Shown: piece after piece, positions 16,537-24,131 of the stretch
Layout of the letters: the number at the start of each line of letters is the position of its first letter
Position numbering within the stretch: the stretch's first letter is position 1
Source: JAWPMV01 sp038527215
GTDB taxonomy: Bacteria; Bacteroidota; Bacteroidia; J057
Length of the DNA stretch: 41,461 nucleotides
Assembly (NCBI GenBank): GCA_038527215.1
Contig: JBCBGC010000065.1
Coordinates: 1 to 41,461 of the forward strand
Reading direction: 5' to 3'
Notes under the pieces: generated by a model
Told to the model about the DNA's origin: nothing
What the model saw: the letters and a program-made list of their open reading frames with translations, nothing else
Database searches by the model: none
Made by a program: the position numbers and the translations under genes

Positions 16537-16548
16537 TGACAGCCCTGT

Positions 16549-16881
16549 ATGCGCCTTTCTCCCTTTCATCATCCTAAAGAAATTGCTTCTTCAGATAAGA
16601 GCATTAACCGAAAACCGGAAATTCTGGCCTGGGTTGCCACCAGTCTGGCTTTGGTTAGCCTGATCAGTTTTTTTGTAACCGGCTTTTCTCCTGGATTCAT
16701 GGTGTTGCTGGGAATTCCAGGGGTGCTGGCCGCCTGGATGGGATGGCAACAGCTCAGGACTTTTGGGATTGTCAGAGGTCCCCGGCGGCATTGGGGCCTG
16801 GTGGCATTGGTCCTGGGCTTGCTGAGCATCGCAGTGAGTCTGCTCCTGCTGCTGGGATTACTGGGGATTTTTTCTCCATAA
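16549..16881 (+). CDS. Small integral membrane protein, DUF4190-like
   Basis: 110 residues. A polar N-terminal ~25 residues is followed by two or three hydrophobic segments (about 27-45, 47-63 and 80-107) with a basic loop (RTFGIVRGPRRHWG) between them. The pattern of Gly/Leu/Ala-rich segments, including LVALVLGLLSIAVSL, resembles DUF4190-type proteins, but the match is by appearance only. The stop overlaps the start of a hairpin that acts as terminator for the opposite strand. It faces the lytic transglycosylase gene head-on. Confidence 0.6.
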   Translation: MRLSPFHHPKEIASSDKSINRKPEILAWVATSLALVSLISFFVTGFSPGFMVLLGIPGVLAAWMGWQQLRTFGIVRGPRRHWGLVALVLGLLSIAVSLLLLLGLLGIFSP

Positions 16882-16910
16882 AAAAACCACCCCGGAAAGT
16901 CCAGGGTGGT
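16880..16910 (-). terminator. Terminator of the lytic transglycosylase gene (minus strand)
   Basis: ACCACCC (16886-16892) pairs with GGGTGGT (16904-16910). On the minus strand the hairpin is followed by six T (A-run 16880-16885 on the plus strand); on the plus strand no T-run follows. It lies 44 bp after the stop of the minus-strand gene. Confidence 0.8.
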
Positions 16911-16953
16911 CAAGGTTGGAAGTACGTCTATCAATCTCCGTTCAAGTTTAGTT

Positions 16954-17715
16954 CTATTTTTCTGCCATGTAGGCGACAGGGTAAAGTCTTTTCATCCGGC
17001 GGTCAATGTCGCTCACGGTTACCCGCCCGTCTTTGTTTTCATCTAATCCACTGTTCTGCTTAAAGGACTTAGAAGGTTTGGCGTATAGGGTGTAACAGTA
17101 ATCTTGTTTTCGCGCCCGGGGATAGAGGATGCCCAGATAGAGGTCCGTCAGGCTATCATATTCTCCGTATCGTTCTCTGACTTTTTGCAGGTACATGTAG
17201 ACATATTCCATTTGTTGAACATGGCTCATGCGAGCAAGTCTTTGCAGAGATACATTCATTTCACTGGCGGCAGCGGGCATAAATTGGATCAGGCCGGTCG
17301 CTCCACTGCCTTTATGATTCAGCACCTGTGCATCAAACTTAGATTCAGAATACATCACAGCCATCAGCCATTCAGGGGCCACGCCCAGCATATATGCGAT
17401 TTCTCGCACTTTATTTTCAAAGGACTCCGTATCCGCCACAAACATCGAAGCTTTCTCCATCAGGTATAGAGAAGCACCGCGCGCTGAGGTAGAGATGGCC
17501 GAAGTACTGGCCATGGCCGGGGCCACGATTTGTTGCACTTGTGGATTGTACATCCAGTGCGACACCACATTGCTGAAAAAGATCAGCACCATTCCGAGAG
17601 CAATTGTCTTAAAGTTGCCTTTAAGGTTATGGGGCAAGGGCCTCGCCAAGGCCGTGTCCCCTCGTCCAGTGGCATAAGCCCCAGACTGTTTGGGAACTTT
17701 GGGTCTGTAACTCAT
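16954..17715 (-). CDS. Lytic transglycosylase (SLT domain) with C-terminal EF-hand-like motif
   Basis: 253 residues. A basic cytoplasmic N-terminus is followed by one membrane anchor (about 36-55, TIALGMVLIFFSNVVSHW). The soluble domain holds an SLT/Goose-lysozyme-type fold: catalytic Glu124 in MYSESKFD, then SGATGLIQFMP and YVYMYLQKVRERYG. The enzyme would cleave peptidoglycan glycan strands from the periplasmic face. Unusually, the C-terminus holds DENKDGRVTVSDID, a canonical EF-hand/dockerin-like calcium loop, just before the end. Transcribed alone; a -7 element is seen at 17742-17749 and a terminator at 16880-16910. Confidence 0.87.
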   Translation of the reverse strand: MSYRPKVPKQSGAYATGRGDTALARPLPHNLKGNFKTIALGMVLIFFSNVVSHWMYNPQVQQIVAPAMASTSAISTSARGASLYLMEKASMFVADTESFENKVREIAYMLGVAPEWLMAVMYSESKFDAQVLNHKGSGATGLIQFMPAAASEMNVSLQRLARMSHVQQMEYVYMYLQKVRERYGEYDSLTDLYLGILYPRARKQDYCYTLYAKPSKSFKQNSGLDENKDGRVTVSDIDRRMKRLYPVAYMAEK

Positions 17716-17741
17716 TTTGTCTGCCTTAAGTATCTTTTTGC

Positions 17742-17749
17742 CAAATTTA
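17742..17749 (-). promoter_or_regulatory. -7 element of the lytic transglycosylase gene
   Basis: On the minus strand this reads TAAATTTG, an exact match to the Bacteroidota -7 consensus TAnnTTTG, 26 bp before the ATG. No -33 TTG is seen at the expected distance. The rest of 17716-17931 is AT-rich and shows no gene. Confidence 0.55.
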
Positions 17750-17931
17750 TTAGCTTTATTGCGATTGTCTTTAGTAAAGATGGGGGCATTTTTTGGTTAA
17801 TGCAAATTTTTTTAGCACAAAATGCTAAAAAATATAGAGACAGCTTGCTAGCTGCCTAAGCATGAAGAACTTAGGAAGGGACCTAATTTGGCTTTTGACC
17901 TTGGGTGAAAAAAATGGGCAGTCTTTGGGAC

Positions 17932-19188
17932 CTAGGCTTGCTTCCAGATTTTTTTCTGAATAAGTCTGCCTGCCTGGTTTTTGAGCTGCAAAATGTACAC
18001 CCCAGCGGGCACCTGAGATAAATTGACTTGGGCCTGTCCACCCTCAATCCGGTTCTGGTAAACGGCTTGTCCCATTGGGTTAAAAATTCGGGCCTCCAGG
18101 TTTCGGTTGGTGGGTTCATCTATATCCCAAATGACGGAAAGACTTTCAGTAAAAGGCTGCTTGGGTAGGCGAAGGTTCAGATCCTTCTGCCAGAGTCGGT
18201 CGGCCAGTCCTACCGCTCCTGCGACCGACACTTCCATGATGACCGGAAGATGGTCCGACATTCTCCGCAGATTGAGGCAGACCGTGAAAGGCACGGGTAT
18301 GGAGCCGGTACAGGTGAGTTGGCTATTGTAACTGGTCCCGATGTTGCCATAGGCTGCATAAGAATCCGTAACGTACTGAACGGGGTGGTTGCCATCCATC
18401 ATGGGTTGGCTGGCCAGAATCATATCGAAGCGATCGTCCATGCCGCCCCCTGAGCCACAATCCGAGGATGAATTCCGGGTCGATTGGGTATGGTGAATGG
18501 CGTTGGAAGAACCATTCCAGCCATTTTCCAGGCCTGCGGGGTCTTCGAAGCGAATGGTACTATTGCTGTTGAATACCAGGGTTTGAAAGGCCGCTTCAGA
18601 AGCCGCATAAACATTCAAATCGCCCATCATCAGGACATACTCCGCCTCCGGGTGGGCATTCCGCCAATTCATGATGGAGGTGGCGGCAGCGGCTCGTTGA
18701 GAGGCTGCGCTGGAATTATTCTGGGCTTTGAAATGGGCCACGATACAGTAGATAAAAACGCTATCAGTGCTGCTTCCCGTACCCGTGCCCTTGACGTACA
18801 ATTGGTACACATTGATGTCTCTCAGGCTGTTGGCGATCACCTCAGAATCCGTCAGGTCCAGCAGGCCCTCATTGTAAAAGATGTTATTGACAATGGGAGA
18901 ATTGGCCTCATTGGTGAAAGTAGGCGCGGCAATCTGGTTGCTGTAACTAAAAGAGAGGCTTTTGATCCCATTGGTAAAAATCTGGTTGGGATGGAGTTCA
19001 TTCACGGTGAAAATATCCGGCCTGTAATGGTCCAGGATGGTACCCAGCCAGCTGTATTTCTCCTGCACGGTTACTCCACTACAATCGCCGAAGTTGAGCA
19101 GATTGTAGTGCATGATTTTCAAATTTGCCTGAGCAAAGGCAGGGGTTCCTGAGGCCAGCAGTACCAGCCAGATGAGCCATTTACGCAT
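17932..19188 (-). CDS. Secreted endonuclease/exonuclease/phosphatase-family protein with T9SS type A tail
   Basis: 418 residues from the ATG at 19188; an upstream in-frame start at 19251 would bury the signal peptide. The signal peptide is residues 1-20 (MRKWLIWLV to AFAQA). Family motifs are MHYNLLNFG, NELHPNQ, MMGDLNVYA and, near the end, MSDHLPVIMEV, matching the EEP (DNase I-like) fold with its catalytic Asn, Glu, Asp and His. The last ~80 residues are a Por_Secre_tail type A sorting domain (FNPMGQAVYQN, LSQVPAGVYILQL), so the enzyme is exported by T9SS. The substrate may be extracellular DNA or a phosphoester; this is not decidable here. Confidence 0.87.
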   Translation of the reverse strand: MRKWLIWLVLLASGTPAFAQANLKIMHYNLLNFGDCSGVTVQEKYSWLGTILDHYRPDIFTVNELHPNQIFTNGIKSLSFSYSNQIAAPTFTNEANSPIVNNIFYNEGLLDLTDSEVIANSLRDINVYQLYVKGTGTGSSTDSVFIYCIVAHFKAQNNSSAASQRAAAATSIMNWRNAHPEAEYVLMMGDLNVYAASEAAFQTLVFNSNSTIRFEDPAGLENGWNGSSNAIHHTQSTRNSSSDCGSGGGMDDRFDMILASQPMMDGNHPVQYVTDSYAAYGNIGTSYNSQLTCTGSIPVPFTVCLNLRRMSDHLPVIMEVSVAGAVGLADRLWQKDLNLRLPKQPFTESLSVIWDIDEPTNRNLEARIFNPMGQAVYQNRIEGGQAQVNLSQVPAGVYILQLKNQAGRLIQKKIWKQA

Positions 19189-19220
19189 AGAATGATGGGG
19201 TCTAACAACAATTGTTGGGA

Positions 19221-19251
19221 CAAAGTTCCGGCTTTTGTCCTGAGGAAACAA
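19221..19251 (-). promoter_or_regulatory. Promoter of the secreted EEP-family gene
   Basis: On the minus strand a TTG (19249-19251) is followed after 20 bp by GAACTTTG (19221-19228), which differs from TAnnTTTG only at the first base. It ends 32 bp before the ATG. Confidence 0.5.
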
Positions 19252-19396
19252 CCTTTCAACGTGGCTGAGGGAAAAAAGGCAGCCAGTAAGGGAAAAGTCT
19301 ATTTTTAACCAGCCGGTATTTTCCCCCTCACCTGCTTTTCCTTATCTTCCTGAAACAGGATGCCTTCCTGCCTTCACCTACAATTCCTTTACGATC

Positions 19397-19732
19397 ATGG
19401 CTTATTCTGAAGATTTGCTCCTTTTTGTCCTTGACCAACTTGAACCTTTTGGAGGCGTCAGTTATAAAAAAATGTTTGGGGGCATTGGCTTCTACAAAGA
19501 AGGGGTCATGTTTGGGGGAATCATGGCCGGAGAATTACACTTCAAAGTAGACGACAACAGTCGTCCCTTATTCATTGCCGAAGGCATGGAGCCTTTCCAT
19601 CATGGCCCTAAAAACAAGCCAATGGCCTCTTACTATAAGGTTCCGGCCCGGATCATAGAAGACCAGGATGCGATGACGGAATGGGCCGCCAGAGCCCTGC
19701 AAGCTGCCCTGGCCAAAAAGAAAAAGAAATAG
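19397..19732 (+). CDS. TfoX/Sxy N-terminal domain protein
   Basis: 111 residues. The whole protein matches the TfoX N-terminal domain: VSYKKMFGGIGFYKEGVMFGGI, then LHFKVDD, and the closing basic tail AKKKKK. In gammaproteobacteria TfoX/Sxy activates competence genes, but isolated N-domain proteins in Bacteroidota are of unknown role. It stands alone, 208 bp from the divergent EEP gene start and 133 bp before the next plus-strand gene. Confidence 0.82.
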   Translation: MAYSEDLLLFVLDQLEPFGGVSYKKMFGGIGFYKEGVMFGGIMAGELHFKVDDNSRPLFIAEGMEPFHHGPKNKPMASYYKVPARIIEDQDAMTEWAARALQAALAKKKKK

Positions 19733-19809
19733 GCTGGCTTTTTCGTCGATAAAAGCCCCTCACAGGCAGAGTGCGGCCTTTATATCCCTTCCAACGTTCA
19801 GAAAAATAG

Positions 19810-19817
19810 TATCTTTC
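19810..19817 (+). promoter_or_regulatory. -7 element of the BNR-propeller gene
   Basis: TATCTTTC matches TAnnTTTG except at the last base, 48 bp before the ATG at 19866. No -33 TTG is obvious. Confidence 0.35.
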
Positions 19818-19865
19818 AAACTGTTTCTGCCCATAAACAGCTTGCAGATGACTAATGCTATCAAC

Positions 19866-22800
19866 ATGAGAAAACTGACACTCCTACTACTGAGTTTCCT
19901 CCTGATCACCGGGATGGATCTTCAGGCCCAAAAGAAGAAAAAGAAAAAGGGGGACAAAGAAGCCCCCGCAGCGACAGAAGAAAAGAAAAAAGACCCCTGG
20001 AAATCTGGCACCTTCAGCGCCATGAAGTTCCGTAACGTGGGCCCAGCCCTGACCTCTGGCCGGATTTCTGATTTTGCCATCAATCCTCAGAATCCGAGCG
20101 AATACTATGTTGCCACCTCTTCCGGAGGCGTATGGAAAACCACCAATAGCGGCAATACCTATCAGCCTATTTTTGATGGCCAAAGTTCCTACTCTATCGG
20201 GGTAGTAGAAATGGCCCCTACCAATCCTTACACGGTTTGGGTAGGCACGGGTGAAAACAACGGCCAACGCTCTATTGCCTACGGGGATGGCGTGTATAAA
20301 TCCACCGATGGTGGCCGAAGTTGGAAAAATATGGGCCTGAAAGAATCAGAACACATTGGAAAAATCGTGATTCACCCACAGGATGAAAACGTCGTATTTG
20401 TCGCAGCTCAGGGACCCCTTTGGAGTTCAGGAGGAGACCGTGGTTTGTACAAAACCAAAGACGGCGGCAAGACCTGGAACAAAGTATTGGAGATATCCGA
20501 GCACACGGGGGTCAACGACATCGTTTATGACCCACGCAATCCGGATGTCATGTACGCTACCTCCTGGCAGCGGGCCCGTAAGGTATGGACCTTTATCGGG
20601 GGTGGACCGGAGTCAGCTATCTATAAATCAACTGATGGAGGCGAAACCTGGGCCAAGTCCCAAAGTGGCTTGCCTGGAGGAGATATCGGACGGATTGGTC
20701 TGGCTATCTCTCCGGTGAATCCGGACGTACTCTATGCCATCCTGGAAGCCAGCAGTGGCGGGGGTGTATACCGCTCCACCAACCGCGGTGCCTCCTGGCA
20801 AAAAAGAGGGAGCTATACGACTTCCAGTAACTACTACCAGGAAATTGTGCCCGATCCATTTAACGTAGACCGCCTGTATTCCATGAATACCTTTGCGCAG
20901 GTCAGTGATGATGGCGGCAAAAACTGGCGGATGCTGGGCGAAAAGAGCAAGCACGTTGACAACCACTGTATGTGGATTGATCCCAAAAATCCAGACCATT
21001 ACCTCATGGGATGTGATGGCGGCATTTACGAGAGTTGGGACCGCGCCAAAAACTGGCAGTATAAGCCTAACCTTCCGATCACGCAGTTTTATAAAGTGGC
21101 GTTGGATCAGGCTGAGCCTTTCTACAATATTTATGGAGGAACCCAGGACAACTTCTCCTTAGGTGGACCTTCCCGCACCAAAAATGCCCACGGCATTGTC
21201 AATGCGGATTGGTTTGTAACCAATGGAGGAGACGGCTTTGAATCACAGATCGATCCGGAAGACCCGAACATCGTATACGCACAGGCCCAGTATGGCTGGC
21301 TGGTGCGCTTTGACAAAAAGAGTGGAGAGACCATCAATATTCAGCCTCAACCTGGTAAAGGAGAGCCTGGCTTACGTTGGAACTGGGATGCTCCGCTGCT
21401 GATCAGCCCGCACAAAAACACCCGTATATACTTTGCGGCGAACAAGCTCTTTAAGAGTGAAGACAGGGGCAATACCTGGGAAGCCATTAGTGGCGACCTC
21501 TCTCGTCAGCTTGACCGCAATACCCTTCCCGTCATGGGGAAAGTATGGAGCATGGACGCGGTAGCCAAAAACCGCAGTACGTCTATTTATGGAAATATCG
21601 TAGCCCTTTCGGAATCTCCCAAGCAAGAAGGCTTGCTGTATGTGGGAACGGATGACGGGCTGGTGCACGTGAGTGAAAATACCGGTGGCAGCTGGCAGAA
21701 GTTCGAAAGTTTCCCAGAGGTGCCCAATCAAACCTATGTGAATATGTTGCTGGCTTCCCAGCACGACGCGAATACGGTTTATGCTGCTTTTAACAACCAC
21801 AAAAACGGTGACTTCAAGCCTTACCTGCTGAAGAGTACTGACCGTGGCCAAAGCTGGACCTCCGTGGCCAGTAACCTGCCGGAAAGAGGCTCTGTCTATT
21901 GTATAGCCGAAGATCATATTGATCCCAATTTGCTCTTTGTCGGAACTGAATTTGGCGTATTCTTCTCCCCCAATGGAGGCGAGAAGTGGATTCAACTCAA
22001 AGGCGGCATGCCTACCATTGCGGTCCGGGATATGGAAATCCAGCAGCGGGAAAACGACCTCGTACTGGCTTCCTTTGGCCGGGGATTTTATGTCCTGGAT
22101 GATTACAGTCCCCTGCGCAACATGAATGAAGAAGTATTTGCGCAGGACGCTCATATCTTCCCGATCAAAGATGCCCTGATGTATATCCCGGCTCGTCCGA
22201 TCGGAAGCAGTGGCAAAGGTTTCTTAGGAGAGACCTACTATACAGCCAAAAATCCCCCTATCGGCGCGACCTTTACCTACTGGTATAAAGAAGGTCCCAA
22301 GACCCTCAAATCCATTCGTAAGAAAAAGGAAAGAGAAGCCACCAAGGCCGGAGAAGCCGTAAGCTATCCTTCCTTTGAGGAAATGCGGGCCGAGGATAAT
22401 GAAGAAAGCGCCTACCTGATGTTTACCATCACCGATGAGGAAGGCAACATCATGAAGCGGATCAAAACTGGCACCGGTTCCGGCATGAAGCGCATGACCT
22501 GGAACTTCCGTCTCCCTGATTTGAGCCCAGTTCGCTCCGATCGTGGTCCTGGTGCCAATGGCGGTGGGCCGCTTATTTTGCCTGGAAAATACTTTGTCTC
22601 TCTGGCCGAGCACAAAGGCGACGAGATGAAGGAGTTGGTCGGCAAAACCCCTTTCAATGTCAATATGCTTAACAACAGCAGCTTACCGGCAACAGATCGG
22701 GAAGCCGTGCTGGCCTTCCAGAAAAAGATGGCAGAGCTTGCCCGTACCATTGCCGGAGCCAATGCGGTCCGCGGAGAGATGAACAATAAGCTCAAGCATA

Positions 22801-23168
22801 TCAAAGCGGCGGTGATGTCCGTGCCCAAACTGCCCATGGATATGCTCAAGGACATCCGCAGCCTGGAAGGAGATCTGCGTGATATCAACGTGGCGATGAA
22901 TGGCGATCGTTCTCTCAGTCGCAGAGAATTCGAGACTCCTCCTTCTATCAATAGCCGGATTAACCGCGCCATTTATGGCATGTACGGCTCTACTTCTGCC
23001 CCTACCCAGACCCAGAAAGATGCCTATGCCATTGCTGCTGAGTCTTTTGAGCCGGTTTACGAACAGCTCAAGGACGTGGTGAAAAAAGTGGGTGCCATGG
23101 AGAAACAATTAGAGAAGTTGGGCGCTCCTTATACGCCCGGTCGTCTTCCCGTCTGGAATCGGGAATAA
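19866..23168 (+). CDS. Exported VPS10/sortilin-like BNR (Asp-box) propeller protein
   Basis: 1100 residues from the ATG at 19866; earlier in-frame starts precede the signal peptide (MRKLTLLLLS to LQAQ). Directly after the cleavage site comes a Lys-rich segment (QKKKKKKGDKE). The first ~700 residues hold at least nine Asp-box-type repeats, e.g. STDGGRSWKN, KDGGKTWNKV, STDGGETWAK, SDDGGKNWRM, SEDRGNTWEA and STDRGQSWTS, as in sialidases, xyloglucanases and sortilin propellers. The C-terminal ~300 residues are a mixed region ending in helical segments. No T9SS tail is present, so it is probably periplasmic or outer-membrane associated. Members are annotated as glycosyl hydrolases, but no catalytic residues can be assigned. 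A strong terminator follows. Confidence 0.85.
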   Translation: MRKLTLLLLSFLLITGMDLQAQKKKKKKGDKEAPAATEEKKKDPWKSGTFSAMKFRNVGPALTSGRISDFAINPQNPSEYYVATSSGGVWKTTNSGNTYQPIFDGQSSYSIGVVEMAPTNPYTVWVGTGENNGQRSIAYGDGVYKSTDGGRSWKNMGLKESEHIGKIVIHPQDENVVFVAAQGPLWSSGGDRGLYKTKDGGKTWNKVLEISEHTGVNDIVYDPRNPDVMYATSWQRARKVWTFIGGGPESAIYKSTDGGETWAKSQSGLPGGDIGRIGLAISPVNPDVLYAILEASSGGGVYRSTNRGASWQKRGSYTTSSNYYQEIVPDPFNVDRLYSMNTFAQVSDDGGKNWRMLGEKSKHVDNHCMWIDPKNPDHYLMGCDGGIYESWDRAKNWQYKPNLPITQFYKVALDQAEPFYNIYGGTQDNFSLGGPSRTKNAHGIVNADWFVTNGGDGFESQIDPEDPNIVYAQAQYGWLVRFDKKSGETINIQPQPGKGEPGLRWNWDAPLLISPHKNTRIYFAANKLFKSEDRGNTWEAISGDLSRQLDRNTLPVMGKVWSMDAVAKNRSTSIYGNIVALSESPKQEGLLYVGTDDGLVHVSENTGGSWQKFESFPEVPNQTYVNMLLASQHDANTVYAAFNNHKNGDFKPYLLKSTDRGQSWTSVASNLPERGSVYCIAEDHIDPNLLFVGTEFGVFFSPNGGEKWIQLKGGMPTIAVRDMEIQQRENDLVLASFGRGFYVLDDYSPLRNMNEEVFAQDAHIFPIKDALMYIPARPIGSSGKGFLGETYYTAKNPPIGATFTYWYKEGPKTLKSIRKKKEREATKAGEAVSYPSFEEMRAEDNEESAYLMFTITDEEGNIMKRIKTGTGSGMKRMTWNFRLPDLSPVRSDRGPGANGGGPLILPGKYFVSLAEHKGDEMKELVGKTPFNVNMLNNSSLPATDREAVLAFQKKMAELARTIAGANAVRGEMNNKLKHIKAAVMSVPKLPMDMLKDIRSLEGDLRDINVAMNGDRSLSRREFETPPSINSRINRAIYGMYGSTSAPTQTQKDAYAIAAESFEPVYEQLKDVVKKVGAMEKQLEKLGAPYTPGRLPVWNRE

Positions 23169-23190
23169 GCGATTCTGCTGAGATATATCA

Positions 23191-23229
23191 ACATGAGCCA
23201 TCCTGAGTTTTGGGATGGCTCATGTTTTT
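23191..23229 (+). terminator. Terminator of the BNR-propeller gene
   Basis: A perfect 13-bp stem, 23191-23203 with 23213-23225 (ACATGAGCCATCC / GGATGGCTCATGT), closes a 9-nt loop and is followed by a T-run from 23225. It begins 22 bp after the stop. Confidence 0.88.
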
Positions 23230-23255
23230 GGGGGTATTTTTCTTCTATCATCTTA

Positions 23256-23393
23256 TCACCCCGGAAGTTCTTCCGACTGTAAGGAGGTCTTGGCGATCCT
23301 TCTGTAATCATGGAGATCTTTGCGATCCTTATGTAATCATGGAGACCCCGGATAAGTCATTTTCCCTGCCGGTCAAATGCCTTTCCGGGGTGA
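23256..23393. repeat. Structured repeat copy A, with internal 29-bp duplication
   Basis: 138 bp. It equals the basic ~109-bp element plus one extra 29-bp unit: GGAG..TCTT..GCGATCCTT..TGTAATCAT occurs twice in tandem at about 23285-23342 with four to five differences. Confidence 0.8.
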
Positions 23394-23460
23394 CATATTT
23401 GTGGGTGTTTGGGGATTCAAGAAAGGGGTTGATGGAATCATCTCTCCTTCTATAGTCTTG

Positions 23461-23630
23461 TCACCCCGGAAGCTCCTCCGACTGTAAGGAGGTGAGCTAT
23501 CTGGGGTCTCTCGCTCTCGTGCCGGTCTCCGCTGGGTGATCTAGGCAAAAGATGGACATGAAGGGAGGTGTATGCAGCTAGAGACCCCAGATAAGTCTTT
23601 TCGCTACCGCTCAAAGCCTTTCCGGGGTGA
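23461..23630. repeat. Structured repeat copy B, with longer inner stem
   Basis: 170 bp. Outer ends are as in the other copies, but the middle is replaced by ~60 bp of different sequence in which CTGGGGTCTCT and AGAGACCCCAG form a perfect 11-bp inverted repeat, in place of GGTCTC/GAGACC. Confidence 0.8.
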
Positions 23631-23697
23631 CATATTTGTGGGTAGGTAGAGTTTTAAGAATCGTTTTGATGAAAGCATGTCCCCTTCCATATATGTG

Positions 23698-23805
23698 TCA
23701 CCCCGGAAGCTCTTCCGACTGTAAGGAGGTCTCTGCAATCCTTATGTAATCATGGAGACCCCGGATAAGTCTTTTCGCTACCGCTCAAATGCCTTTCCGG
23801 GGTGA
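23698..23805. repeat. Structured repeat copy C (basic form)
   Basis: 108 bp, with outer 11-bp inverted ends and inner GGTCTC/GAGACC. The inner CCCCGG next to GAGA is also complementary to the right-end CCGGGG, so two alternative folds are possible. Confidence 0.8.
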
Positions 23806-23872
23806 CATATTGGTAGGTGGTTGGGGTTTGAAGAAGCAGTTTGATGAAAGCATTTCTCCGTCTATCATCTTG

Positions 23873-23981
23873 TCAGCCCGGAAGCTCCTCCAACTGTAGG
23901 GAGGTCTCTGCGATCCTTATGTAATCATGGAGACCCCGGATAAGTCATTTTCCCTGCCGGTCAAATGCCTTTCCGGGGTGA
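23873..23981. repeat. Structured repeat copy D
   Basis: 109 bp, very close to copy C. The left end reads TCAGCCCGGAA, one base off the perfect inverted end. Confidence 0.78.
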
Positions 23982-24131
23982 CATATTGGTAGGTGGTAAG
24001 GGTTTGAAGAAGCAGTTTGATGAAATCATGGCTTACTCAACATTCGGGATGACTTATGTTTTTTTTGCTAGCTTATGAAAGCAGCAAGCTGGATTGATTT
24101 TTCGTCATACAGGAAAGCTCACCCCACGCAC

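Larger units (their letters stand above)
23256..24030. repeat. Array of four structured intergenic repeats with inverted ends
   Basis: Four elements (A 23256-23393, B 23461-23630, C 23698-23805, D 23873-23981) are separated by three related 67-bp spacers. A fourth, partial spacer (23982-24030) trails the array. Each element begins TCACCCCGGAA and ends TTCCGGGGTGA, an 11-bp inverted repeat (one mismatch in D). Inside is a second inverted pair, GGTCTC / GAGACC. No ORF is conserved through the array. It could be a repeated folded RNA, a REP/MITE-like element family, or a DNA structure between transcription units. It follows the propeller-gene terminator and precedes the LRR genes. I cannot assign it to a known family. 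Confidence 0.85.

Noticed and set aside
18484..19152. 222-codon plus-strand ORF opposite the EEP-family gene
   Set aside because: Lies wholly inside a gene with clear signal peptide, catalytic motifs and sorting tail on the other strand.
21372..22154. 260-codon minus-strand ORF inside the propeller gene
   Set aside because: Antisense shadow; the plus-strand frame has continuous Asp-box motifs.
23256..23981. CRISPR array or tandem IS elements in the gap after 23168
   Set aside because: The spacers are related to each other and the repeats are over 100 bp with inverted ends; no transposase or cas gene is present.
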